Source: JAFAHD01 sp963772515 (GTDB lineage Bacteria > Vulcanimicrobiota > Vulcanimicrobiia > Eremiobacterales > Eremiobacteraceae). From it: a DNA stretch of 64,000 nt. The stretch spans positions 930,001-994,000 of the forward strand of contig CAVYXC010000002.1 of assembly GCA_963772515.1 (NCBI GenBank). The letters are read 5' to 3'. The first letter of the stretch is position 1. The number at the start of each line of letters is the position of its first letter. Below are positions 47,204 through 54,654 of the stretch, piece by piece. The translations under genes were made by a program, and so were the position numbers. The notes beneath the pieces were generated by a model. The model did not search any database, was not told the DNA's origin, and saw only the letters and a program-made list of their open reading frames with translations.

Positions 47204-47767
47204 ATGTCGCCCGGCTGCACGCTTCGGACCGAGCGGCTCATCGTGCGTTCGCCGCGGCGCGAGGATGCGGCGGCGATCGCGGCCTTCTACAAGAACGACG
47301 AGCCGCACATGCGCGAGTTCGCGCCGCCGACGATCGCGATGATGAGCGACACGTTCTGGGCCGGATGGATCGAGCAGATGCGCGACGAGTTCGACACCGG
47401 CCAATCGTGCAAGACGTTCCTCTATGAGCTCGACGATCGCACCGTGATCGGCTCGGCGAATTTGAGCAGCATCATCCGCGGCGTTTTCCAGGCCTGCTAC
47501 CTCGGCTACAACATCGCCGCGACCCACGAGGGCCGCGGGCTCATGCGCGAGGCGCTCCAAGCGCTCATCGCCTACGCCTTCGAGGACCTCAACCTGCATC
47601 GCGTCATGGCCAACTACATGCCCCGCAACCTGCGCAGCGGCGGGCTCCTCAAGCGCCTCGGTTTCAAGATCGAGGGCACCGCGGCACGCTATCTGCGCAT
47701 CAACGGGGTCTGGGAGGACCACGTCATGACCGCCCTCACCAACGAGGCGTGGCAGGACTTGGCCTAG
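47204..47767 (+). CDS. RimJ/RimL-type GNAT acetyltransferase
   Basis: 187 residues. Typical N-terminus LRTERLIVRSPRREDAAAIA, acetyl-CoA loop HEGRGLMREALQALIAYAFE and the end LKRLGFKIEGTAARYLRING match ribosomal-protein N-alanine acetyltransferases. Whether it acts on a ribosomal protein or a small molecule is open. Five bases after apt, probably one transcript. Confidence 0.88.
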   Translation: MSPGCTLRTERLIVRSPRREDAAAIAAFYKNDEPHMREFAPPTIAMMSDTFWAGWIEQMRDEFDTGQSCKTFLYELDDRTVIGSANLSSIIRGVFQACYLGYNIAATHEGRGLMREALQALIAYAFEDLNLHRVMANYMPRNLRSGGLLKRLGFKIEGTAARYLRINGVWEDHVMTALTNEAWQDLA

Positions 47768-47798
47768 CCTTCCGCAGGGGCTGTGCCGTCTGGCCCGG

Positions 47799-47827
47799 TT
47801 GCGCGTCCCGCGTTGTCCCTGTAGAAT
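47799..47827 (+). promoter_or_regulatory. Predicted sigma-70 promoter of rel
   Basis: TTGCGC (47799-47804), 17-base spacer, TAGAAT (47822-47827). The predicted start would lie about 6 bases before the ATG at 47840, leaving almost no 5' leader, and no Shine-Dalgarno is present, so the mRNA may be leaderless. Confidence 0.5.
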
Positions 47828-47839
47828 AGCAATATCCAC

Positions 47840-50014
47840 ATGGCGACAACGATTGCCGAGCTGACGAAGCAGGTCAAGAAGTACTACCCGAGCCTGGACG
47901 AGGAATGGCTCCAAGGCGTCTATGGGTTCGCCGAGCAGGCCCACGGCGGCCAGACCCGAGCCAGCGGCGACAGCTTCATCTCGCATCCGCTAGAGGTCGC
48001 CACCATCTTGGCCGACCTCGAGATGGATCCGGCCTGCATCGCGGCCAGCCTGCTGCACGACGTCGTCGAGGACACCACCGTGCCGCTCGAAGAGATCGAA
48101 CGGCGTTTCGGTTCGGAGATCGCCACCCTCGTCGATGCGCTGACCAAACTCACCAAGATCCCCTACCAGACCAAAGAAGACGTCAAGGTCGAGAACCTGC
48201 GTAAGATGTTCTTGGCGATGGCCAAAGACATCCGCGTCATCATCATCAAGCTCGCCGATCGCCTGCACAACCTGCGCACGCTGGACAGCCTGCCGCCGGC
48301 CAAGCAGAAGAACATCGCCGAAGAGACGCTTGAGATCTACGCGCCGCTCGCGCACCGCTTGGGCATCTACAAGATCAAATGGGATCTCGAGGACTTGAGC
48401 CTCGAATATCTCGACCCCACGGCCTATAAAGAGATCGCCGACCGCGTCGCCAAGCGGCGCGCTGACCGCGAGCGCTCGGTGGAGAACGTCATCGCCGACG
48501 TGCAGACGCGCTTCGCCGCCGCCGGCATCAAGGCCGACATCTCCGGCAGGCCCAAACATTTCTATTCGATCTACCAGAAGTTGGGCAGCGGCCGCGACTT
48601 CTCCGAGATCTATGACCTCACCGCGATCCGCATCATCGTCGACTCGGTCAAGGATTGTTACGGCGCGGTCGGCATCGTGCATAGCATCTGGACGCCGCTG
48701 CCCGGGCGCTTCAAAGACTACGTCGCCATGCCCAAGACCAACGGCTATCAATCCATCCACACGACCGTCATCGGCCCGGGCGGCGACCCGATCGAGATCC
48801 AGATCCGCACGTGGGAGATGCACCGCACGAGCGAGTACGGCATCGCGGCGCACTGGAGATATAAGGAAGGCGGCAGCGGCGACGATTTCGACGAGAAGCT
48901 GGCCTGGCTGCGCTCGCTGCTCGAGTGGCAAGAAGAGACCCACGACAGCCGCGAGTTCATCGAACGCCTCAAAGTGGATCTGTTCGCCAACCAGGTCTTC
49001 GTGTTCACGCCCAAAGGCGACGTCATGGGCATGCCTGCGGGCGCCACTCCGATCGACTTCGCCTATCACGTGCATACCAGCGTCGGGCATCACTGCGTCG
49101 GCGCGAAGGTCAACGGCAAGATCGTGCCGCTGACCTACGAGCTGCAGACCGGCGACATCTGCGAGGCGCTCGTCAACAAGGGCAGCCCCGGCCCGTCGCT
49201 TGACTGGCTCACGATCTGCCGCACCTCGAGCGCCAAGCACAAGATCAAGCAGTGGTTCCGCAAGAACCGGCGCGACGAGAACATCGTCGCCGGCCGCGAG
49301 ATCGTCGAGCGCGAGTTCGTGCGCCAGCAGCTGCAAGACGTGGCTACGCCGGCGTTCTTCGAGCTGCTCGCCACGAAGATGAACTACACCGGCGTTGACG
49401 ATATGTACGCGGCTGTCGGCTTCGGCGATGCTTCGCTTGGCTCCATCGTCGCGCGCGGGCGTGAGGAGGCCAAGCGGCGCAACGTCGTGCCGCTGCCGCT
49501 CGAGCGCCAAGCCGTCGGCGTGCGCAAACCTGCGCGGCGCCAGGCCTCGGGCATCAAAGTGCGCGGCATGGGCGGCGTGATGGTGCGCTTCGCCAAGTGC
49601 TGCCGTCCAGTGCCGGGCGATGCGATTCTCGGCTTCATCACCCAAGGCAAAGGCGTCTCCGTGCACCGGGTGGAGTGCCCGAATGCCGGTTCGCTGGGCG
49701 CGCAGCCCGACCGTTTGATCGACGTCGCATGGGACGTGTCGCCCACCGACGCGCATATCGTCGACATCGAGATCGAAGCCGCCGACCGTGCCGGTTTGCT
49801 GCAAGACGTCATGAGCGTGCTTTCCGAACACAAGACCAACGCCACCTCGGTCACCGCGCGCACCAAACGCGACGGCAGCGCGAGCATCTCGTGCAGCCTC
49901 GAGATCCGCGACCTCAATCACCTGAGCCAGCTGCTGCAAAAGCTCGGCCGGGTGCGCGACGTGCGCAATGCGTATCGCGTGACCAAGCGCGAAGCCCGCG
50001 TCGGCGATCGCTAA
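47840..50014 (+). CDS. rel: RelA/SpoT (p)ppGpp synthetase/hydrolase
   Basis: Stringent-response enzyme, 724 residues. HD hydrolase domain with ISHPLEVATILADL and LLHDVVEDT (His49, His73-Asp74), synthetase domain with the GRFKDYVAMPKTNGYQSIHT stretch, TGS domain (VFTPKGDVMGMPAGATPIDF) and C-terminal ACT domain. Both catalytic halves look intact, so bifunctional. Followed 12 bases later by dtd, the usual rel-dtd pairing. Confidence 0.97.
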   Translation: MATTIAELTKQVKKYYPSLDEEWLQGVYGFAEQAHGGQTRASGDSFISHPLEVATILADLEMDPACIAASLLHDVVEDTTVPLEEIERRFGSEIATLVDALTKLTKIPYQTKEDVKVENLRKMFLAMAKDIRVIIIKLADRLHNLRTLDSLPPAKQKNIAEETLEIYAPLAHRLGIYKIKWDLEDLSLEYLDPTAYKEIADRVAKRRADRERSVENVIADVQTRFAAAGIKADISGRPKHFYSIYQKLGSGRDFSEIYDLTAIRIIVDSVKDCYGAVGIVHSIWTPLPGRFKDYVAMPKTNGYQSIHTTVIGPGGDPIEIQIRTWEMHRTSEYGIAAHWRYKEGGSGDDFDEKLAWLRSLLEWQEETHDSREFIERLKVDLFANQVFVFTPKGDVMGMPAGATPIDFAYHVHTSVGHHCVGAKVNGKIVPLTYELQTGDICEALVNKGSPGPSLDWLTICRTSSAKHKIKQWFRKNRRDENIVAGREIVEREFVRQQLQDVATPAFFELLATKMNYTGVDDMYAAVGFGDASLGSIVARGREEAKRRNVVPLPLERQAVGVRKPARRQASGIKVRGMGGVMVRFAKCCRPVPGDAILGFITQGKGVSVHRVECPNAGSLGAQPDRLIDVAWDVSPTDAHIVDIEIEAADRAGLLQDVMSVLSEHKTNATSVTARTKRDGSASISCSLEIRDLNHLSQLLQKLGRVRDVRNAYRVTKREARVGDR

Positions 50015-50026
50015 GGCGGTCTTTAC

Positions 50027-50476
50027 GTGCGGGTGGTGGTCCAACGAGTGAGCTCCGCATCGGTGGAAGTGGACGGCGTGGTCGTCGGCTCGATCGAGCG
50101 CGGCTTCTTGGCGCTCGTCGGGGTCGGCAAAGATGACACCGATGAAGACGCAGCGGCGATCGCCTCGAAAATCGCGGGCCTGCGCATCTTCAACGATCCG
50201 GCTGGGGACATGAACCTCGCGCTCGCGGACGTCGACGGAGCGGTGCTCGCGGTCTCGCAGTTCACCCTGCACGGCGACGCGCGCAAAGGACGCCGCCCTT
50301 CCTTTATAGATGCCGCCGCCGGGCCGGCGGCAAAGCCGCTGTTCGAGCGCGTGGTCGAGCTGCTGCGCCGCGAAGGCCTGACGGTGCAGACCGGGGTGTT
50401 CGGCGCGCAGATGCGCGTCGCGCTCGTCAACGAAGGACCGGTCACGATCCTGCTCGACTCGAGAAAAGTGTTTTGA
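50027..50476 (+). CDS. dtd: D-aminoacyl-tRNA deacylase
   Basis: Recycles D-aminoacyl-tRNA and mischarged Gly-tRNA. 149 residues. MRVVVQRVSSASVEVDG, catalytic SQFTLHGDARKGRRPSF and the chirality motif NEGPVTILLDS are intact. GTG start. Its stop overlaps alr (TTGA), so alanine racemase and D-amino-acid proofreading are encoded together. Confidence 0.96.
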   Translation: MRVVVQRVSSASVEVDGVVVGSIERGFLALVGVGKDDTDEDAAAIASKIAGLRIFNDPAGDMNLALADVDGAVLAVSQFTLHGDARKGRRPSFIDAAAGPAAKPLFERVVELLRREGLTVQTGVFGAQMRVALVNEGPVTILLDSRKVF

Positions 50477-51549
50477 AGCAGCCGCGTTTCGAGCTCGACC
50501 TGGACACGTTGCGCCACAACGTGCGCGCCTGGCTCGGTTATCTCGCCGGGCGCGAGTTATGGGCTGTGGTCAAATCGGATGCCTACGGACTCGGTCTCGA
50601 GCGCGTCGCGCGCGCGTGCGTCGAAGCCGGCGCGCAGCGCCTGTGCGTCGTGGACATCGAAGAGGCGGTACGTTTGCGCGAGGCCGGCATCACCGCGCCG
50701 ATCGTGCACGTCTGGTCGACTCCGCTCGAAGACCTCGAAACGGCGATCAAGAATAACGTCGCCGTCACCATCGAAGATCCGGCGGTCGCCAAAGAGTTGT
50801 CGCGTCTGGCCGTCGGCCTCGGCAAGATAGCGGTCGCCCACGTCGCGGTCGAGACCGGTACGGGATGGAGCGGCATCGTCGCCGATCGCGCCTCGTCGTT
50901 CGCGGGTGCTGTCCGCACGCTGTCGGGCGTGCGCTGGGAAGGAGCCTGGACGCACATCGCCAGCCGCGAACAGATGCTCGCGCAAATCGATCAGTTCTAT
51001 GGCGCTGTCGACGCGATGCGCCGCACCGGGTTGCCGGTGCCGGTCGATCACTTGGCGGCCACTGCGCCGACGCTATGGGGCGTGGGGGGCCAAGCGGCGC
51101 GCATCGGAATCGGACTGTACGGCGCGCACCCGGGAGGAACTATTCGCGGCCTACCGCTTCGCACGGCGATCTCGCTGCGCGCAAGCGTGCTGTACGCCAA
51201 GCAGTTCGAGAATGCCACCTCCCTCGGCTACGGCGGCACCGGCATCGCCAAACCGGGTGAGTGCATCGTCACGCTGCGCCTTGGTTACGCCGACGGGTTG
51301 CCGCGTTCGCTCGCGATCGGCGGCCAAGTGCGCCTGCACAACGAACGCTGCCCGATCGTCGGAGCGATCGGCATGAACTTCACGATGATCCGCGTGCCGT
51401 ATGGCATCACGGTGCGCCCAGGCGACGAGGCGGTCATCCTCGGCGACGAAGACGGCGTGCGCCTGGACGAAATCGCGCAGCGCGCCGGCACGATTCCGCA
51501 CCAGCTGGTTACGTCGCTTTCCGCCTTGTCAGGCCGGCGAAACGTGTGA
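50473..51549 (+). CDS. alr: Alanine racemase
   Basis: PLP enzyme producing D-alanine for peptidoglycan. 358 residues. PLP lysine in AVVKSDAYGLG (Lys34; most homologues read AVVKANAYGHG). Further: RIGIGLYGAHP, the catalytic Tyr in TSLGYGGTG, and RLGYADGLPR with the PLP-phosphate and pyridine contacts. The motif GMNFTMIRV replaces the more common G-x-x-x-M-D, so it is a divergent member. TTG start overlapping dtd. Confidence 0.93.
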   Translation: MKQPRFELDLDTLRHNVRAWLGYLAGRELWAVVKSDAYGLGLERVARACVEAGAQRLCVVDIEEAVRLREAGITAPIVHVWSTPLEDLETAIKNNVAVTIEDPAVAKELSRLAVGLGKIAVAHVAVETGTGWSGIVADRASSFAGAVRTLSGVRWEGAWTHIASREQMLAQIDQFYGAVDAMRRTGLPVPVDHLAATAPTLWGVGGQAARIGIGLYGAHPGGTIRGLPLRTAISLRASVLYAKQFENATSLGYGGTGIAKPGECIVTLRLGYADGLPRSLAIGGQVRLHNERCPIVGAIGMNFTMIRVPYGITVRPGDEAVILGDEDGVRLDEIAQRAGTIPHQLVTSLSALSGRRNV

Positions 51550-51555
51550 TATACT
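51526..51555 (+). promoter_or_regulatory. Predicted sigma-70 promoter of rpsF operon
   Basis: TTGTCA (51526-51531), 18-base spacer, TATACT (51550-51555), one of the best promoter matches in the window. It lies in the last codons and stop of alr, driving rpsF-ssb-rpsR-rplI with a leader of about 125 bases. Confidence 0.65.
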
Positions 51556-51590
51556 ACGCGGGCTTGCCGTGCGGCTTTCGGGCCGCTGGT

Positions 51591-51608
51591 GGCGGTCATC
51601 CGACCGCC
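51591..51608 (+). promoter_or_regulatory. rpsF leader hairpin with CCG-containing loop
   Basis: Perfect six-base stem GGCGGT / ACCGCC with loop CATCCG in the 5' leader of rpsF. The S6-S18 complex is known to repress its own mRNA in several phyla by binding a leader hairpin with an exposed CCG, so this is a candidate autoregulatory site. Only the hairpin is directly seen. Confidence 0.4.
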
Positions 51609-51688
51609 GATTTCCTTCCTGCTCGCCCGCAGCGCCTCGCGCGCTGGTCAGGACAAGCCATCGCCCATGGGGAGGCAGCGCACGCACT

Positions 51689-51970
51689 GTGTCGCTATAC
51701 GAGATCACGTACATCCTTCGTCCTGGGCTCGAGGACCCGCAGGTCATCGAGCTGTCGTCGCATTTCTCCGACGTCGTCAAGAACAACGGCGGCGGTGAGA
51801 TAAACATCGAGCCGATGGGGAAGAGACGGCTGGCCTACGAGATCAAAAAACAGCGCGAAGGCCACTATGTCTGCATGAAGTTCGACGGCCCGTCGGATTG
51901 CGCCAAAGAGGCCATCCGGCAGCTGCGGCTCCATGACGACGTGCTTCGCGCCCTCCTCATACGAGACTGA
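51689..51970 (+). CDS. rpsF: 30S ribosomal protein S6
   Basis: 93 residues. LYEITYILRPGLED, GKRRLAYEIKKQREGHYVCM and RLHDDVLRALLIR are typical S6 blocks. GTG 51689 is chosen because the protein then begins in the family manner; GGGGAGG lies 13 bases upstream, a little far. First gene of the conserved rpsF-ssb-rpsR-rplI cluster. Confidence 0.95.
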   Translation: MSLYEITYILRPGLEDPQVIELSSHFSDVVKNNGGGEINIEPMGKRRLAYEIKKQREGHYVCMKFDGPSDCAKEAIRQLRLHDDVLRALLIRD

Positions 51971-51988
51971 ACACGGAGGGTTCATATC

Positions 51989-52423
51989 GTGGCCGGTACC
52001 TATAATCATATCGTGCTGGTCGGGCGGCTCGTCGCCGATCCCGAACTGCGCCAAACCCAAGCTGGAGTTCCGGTGACGTCGTTCCGCATCGCCGTCGACC
52101 GCCTGCGCGGCCGTGATGGCGGCGAGAAACAGACCGATTTCTTCGGGGTGAGCATCTGGCGCCAGCGCGCTGAGCGCGCCGCCGAGTTCTTGCAAAAGGG
52201 CCGGCTCGTGCTCATCTCGGGCCGCTGCCAGATCCGCGAGTACACCGACAAAGAGAACAACCGCCGCACCGCGGTCGAAGTGGTGGCCGATGATTTCCAG
52301 ATGCTCGACTCGCGGCCCGGCGGCGCGGGCGCGCCGAGCGCCGAACGCGCGGCACCGGCTCCCGCGGGCGAGCTGCCCGAATACAAATACGATGCAGAGA
52401 CAGAAGAAGAGGTTCCGTTCTAA
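51989..52423 (+). CDS. ssb: Single-stranded DNA-binding protein
   Basis: 144 residues. OB fold from NHIVLVGRLVADPELRQTQA through SIWRQRAERAAEFLQKGRLV and SGRCQIREYTDKENN, a short Gly/Ala/Pro linker, and the acidic tip E-E-E-V-P-F used to recruit replication and repair proteins. GTG start after GGAGGG. Normal length. Confidence 0.96.
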   Translation: MAGTYNHIVLVGRLVADPELRQTQAGVPVTSFRIAVDRLRGRDGGEKQTDFFGVSIWRQRAERAAEFLQKGRLVLISGRCQIREYTDKENNRRTAVEVVADDFQMLDSRPGGAGAPSAERAAPAPAGELPEYKYDAETEEEVPF

Positions 52424-52426
52424 CAT

Positions 52427-52690
52427 ATGCCGCCAAGAATGAAGATGAAGAAGCCCAAGAAGAAGAACGGCGTCGAGCGCAAGCCGAAACGCAAAGTCTG
52501 TTCGTTTTGCGTCGACAAGATCACGGAGATCGACTATAAAGATACTCCGAAGCTGCGCAAGTTCGTCTCCGAGCGCGGCAAGATCGTGCCGCGACGCATT
52601 TCGGGCACCTGTGCCAAGCACCAACGCGCGCTCACCTCTGCCATCAAGCGGGCACGCGTGATCGCCCTGCTGTCGTTCGCAGCGGAGTGA
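52427..52690 (+). CDS. rpsR: 30S ribosomal protein S18
   Basis: 87 residues. Basic N-terminus, CSFC (a zinc-type Cys pair), then ITEIDYKDTPKLRKFVSERG, KIVPRRISGTCAKHQRAL and a basic helix. Partner of S6. Three bases after ssb. Confidence 0.96.
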   Translation: MPPRMKMKKPKKKNGVERKPKRKVCSFCVDKITEIDYKDTPKLRKFVSERGKIVPRRISGTCAKHQRALTSAIKRARVIALLSFAAE

Positions 52691-52692
52691 CC

Positions 52693-53139
52693 GTGAAAGT
52701 CATACTCAAGAAAGACGTCAAGGGGTTGGGCGGCGCCGGCGAGATCCACGATGTCGCCGACGGCTACGGCCGCAACTTCCTGCTGCCGCGCGGCATCGCG
52801 GTCGAAGCGACGAAGGGCAACCTTGCGCAGGCCGAGGGCCAGCGCGCGGCGCACGCCAAACGCGCCGCGGTGGCGTTGGCTGAGGCCCAGGAGCTGGCGA
52901 GCAAGCTCGAAGGCAAGCCGATCGTGGTCCGGGCCAAAGCCGGTGAGAGCGGCAAGCTGTTCGGCGCCGTCACCAATGCGCAAGTCGCTGAAGCGGTCTC
53001 GTCATCGCTGGGGATCGAGCTGGACCGGCATAAGATCGAACTTGAAGAGCCGATCAAGGCTGCGGGCGATCATGAAGTCATGGTCAAGCTCGTGCCGGGC
53101 GTGAGCGCGAAGCTCACCGTGCGCGTCGTCGCTGAATAA
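52693..53139 (+). CDS. rplI: 50S ribosomal protein L9
   Basis: 148 residues. KVILKKDVKGLGGAGEIHDV, the G-Y-G-R-N-F-L-L-P motif, a long central helix and the C-terminal domain. GTG 52693 gives the canonical start with GGAG at seven bases; GTG 52687, overlapping the rpsR stop, is possible. End of the ribosomal cluster, followed by a palindrome and a strong hairpin. Confidence 0.95.
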   Translation: MKVILKKDVKGLGGAGEIHDVADGYGRNFLLPRGIAVEATKGNLAQAEGQRAAHAKRAAVALAEAQELASKLEGKPIVVRAKAGESGKLFGAVTNAQVAEAVSSSLGIELDRHKIELEEPIKAAGDHEVMVKLVPGVSAKLTVRVVAE

Positions 53140-53141
53140 TA

Positions 53142-53162
53142 CGGTCGAATGAAATTCGACCG
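53142..53162. repeat. Intergenic palindrome, copy 2 (CGGTCGAAT / ATTCGACCG)
   Basis: Nine-base perfect arms around a three-base centre (GAA), starting two bases after the rplI stop codon. Identical arms to the element at 1840-1861, which also sits directly after a stop codon. The centre differs in length and sequence, as expected if the paired arms are what matters. Confidence 0.8.
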
Positions 53163-53177
53163 CTACACACACCATAT

Positions 53178-53205
53178 ATTGTGGCCGGGTTTCGATCCGG
53201 CCACA
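53178..53205 (+). terminator. GC-rich hairpin after rplI
   Basis: Ten-base perfect stem TTGTGGCCGG / CCGGCCACAA with an eight-base loop. There is no long T-run afterwards, but it is strong enough to be an RNA 3' end or a Rho-independent-like terminator for the ribosomal operon. Confidence 0.5.
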
Positions 53206-53266
53206 ACTATTCACAGCATCCCCAATTTCTCTCCACCGCCGTCCACAGAATAATTTCGCACGGAGC

Positions 53267-53296
53267 TTGCCCCACGCCGTCCAGGTGTGATGTAAT
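53267..53296 (+). promoter_or_regulatory. Predicted promoter of dnaB
   Basis: TTGCCC (53267-53272), 18-base spacer, TGTAAT (53291-53296), only eight bases before the ATG at 53305. No Shine-Dalgarno precedes the ATG, so a leaderless transcript is likely if this promoter is used. Confidence 0.4.
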
Positions 53297-53304
53297 GTAG
53301 CATC

Positions 53305-54654
53305 ATGGCTTTGGCATCACCGATCGATCGCATCCCGCCGCAGAACCTCGACGCCGAACAAGCGGTGCTCGGTGCGCTGATGGTCGATCGCGAGCTGGTG
53401 CCGGTCGTGGCCGAGATCGTCCGTCGCGACGACTTCTACGCGCCGCACCACGCTACGCTGTACGAAGTGATCACCGCGCTGTACGAGCGCGGCGAGCCGG
53501 TCGACAAGATCTCGGTCGCCGAGGAGCTGCGCCGGCGCCGCCTGCTCGACGACATCGGCGGACTCGATTTCCTCACGCAGCTGCTCAACGCGGTTCCCAC
53601 TACCGCATCGGCCGAGTATTACGCCAAGGTCGTCTCCGAAAAGGCCATCCTGCGGGCGCTCATCACCGCGGGCGGGCGCATCTCGCTGGCCGGCTTCGAG
53701 CCGTCCGACGACGTGGAAGAGACGCTCGACCAGTGCGAACAGCTGATCTTCCAGATCGGCAACCGCCAGCATGGGGGCTTCACGCAGGTCAAAGACCTGC
53801 TCAAGCCGGCGTTCGAGCAGATCAACAAGCTGTACCATCAGCAGGGCCAGATCACCGGCGTTCCATCAGGATTCAAATCGCTCGATCAGTTCACCGCGGG
53901 CTTCCAGCCCGGCGAGCTGGTGATCATCGCCGCGCGCCCGTCGATGGGCAAGACATCGCTGGCGTTGAACATCGCGGTGCATGCCGCGAAGCAGGCGGGG
54001 CGAGCAGTGGCCGTCTTCTCGCTCGAGATGAGCGCCAACCAGCTCATCCAGCGTCTGCTCTCGGCCGAGGCAAGGATCGACGCGCAGCGCTTGCGCACCG
54101 GCAACATCAAAGATGATGATTGGGGCAAGATTTCCGCCGCGATGGGCGAGCTAGCGGACCTGTCGATCCATATCGACGACTCCGCAGCGCTCCGAGTGAG
54201 CGAGGTCCGCTCGCGCGCCCGTCGGCTCCACGCCAAGTACGGCTTGGATCTGATCATCGTAGACTACTTGCAATTGCTGCAGTCGAGCAACATGAAGGCG
54301 GTCAACCGCGTCGAGATCATCGACGACATCTGCCGCGGCCTCAAGACATTGGCTAAGGAGCTGAAGCTGCCGGTCGTGGCGCTCGCGCAACTGAACCGTT
54401 CGCCCGAGATGCGCAACGACAAGCGCCCGCTGCTCTCGGACCTGCGCGAGTCGGGCGGCATCGAGCAAGAGGCAGACGTCGTCTCATTCATCTATCGCGA
54501 CGAGTACTACAACCCGCCGACGCCTGAGAATGAGAATCTCGCTGAGATCATCATCGCTAAGCAGCGCAACGGGCCCACCGGCACCGTGCTGCTGCGCTTC
54601 GACAAGAAGTTCACGGCGTTCTCGGACGTCGACCTCGAGCGCTCGGAGTACTAA
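53305..54654 (+). CDS. dnaB: Replicative DNA helicase
   Basis: Hexameric fork helicase, 449 residues. N-terminal domain (PPQNLDAEQAVLGALMVDRE) and RecA-like motor with Walker A ARPSMGKTSLALN, DLIIVDYLQLL (Walker B), VALAQLNRSPE and the arginine-finger region LRESGGIEQEADVV. No intein. Located behind rplI as in many bacteria. The 3' end is overlapped on the other strand by the C-terminal part of the secreted-protein gene. Confidence 0.97.
   Translation: MALASPIDRIPPQNLDAEQAVLGALMVDRELVPVVAEIVRRDDFYAPHHATLYEVITALYERGEPVDKISVAEELRRRRLLDDIGGLDFLTQLLNAVPTTASAEYYAKVVSEKAILRALITAGGRISLAGFEPSDDVEETLDQCEQLIFQIGNRQHGGFTQVKDLLKPAFEQINKLYHQQGQITGVPSGFKSLDQFTAGFQPGELVIIAARPSMGKTSLALNIAVHAAKQAGRAVAVFSLEMSANQLIQRLLSAEARIDAQRLRTGNIKDDDWGKISAAMGELADLSIHIDDSAALRVSEVRSRARRLHAKYGLDLIIVDYLQLLQSSNMKAVNRVEIIDDICRGLKTLAKELKLPVVALAQLNRSPEMRNDKRPLLSDLRESGGIEQEADVVSFIYRDEYYNPPTPENENLAEIIIAKQRNGPTGTVLLRFDKKFTAFSDVDLERSEY

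Noticed and set aside
47990..50272. 760-codon open frame on the minus strand opposite rel
   Set aside because: Same shadow effect; rel is complete with all domains.
53206..53245. DnaA-box-like words (TATTCACAG, CGTCCACAG) between rplI and dnaB
   Set aside because: Only partial matches to TTATCCACA, two copies, no AT-rich stretch or dnaA/dnaN nearby; not enough for an origin.
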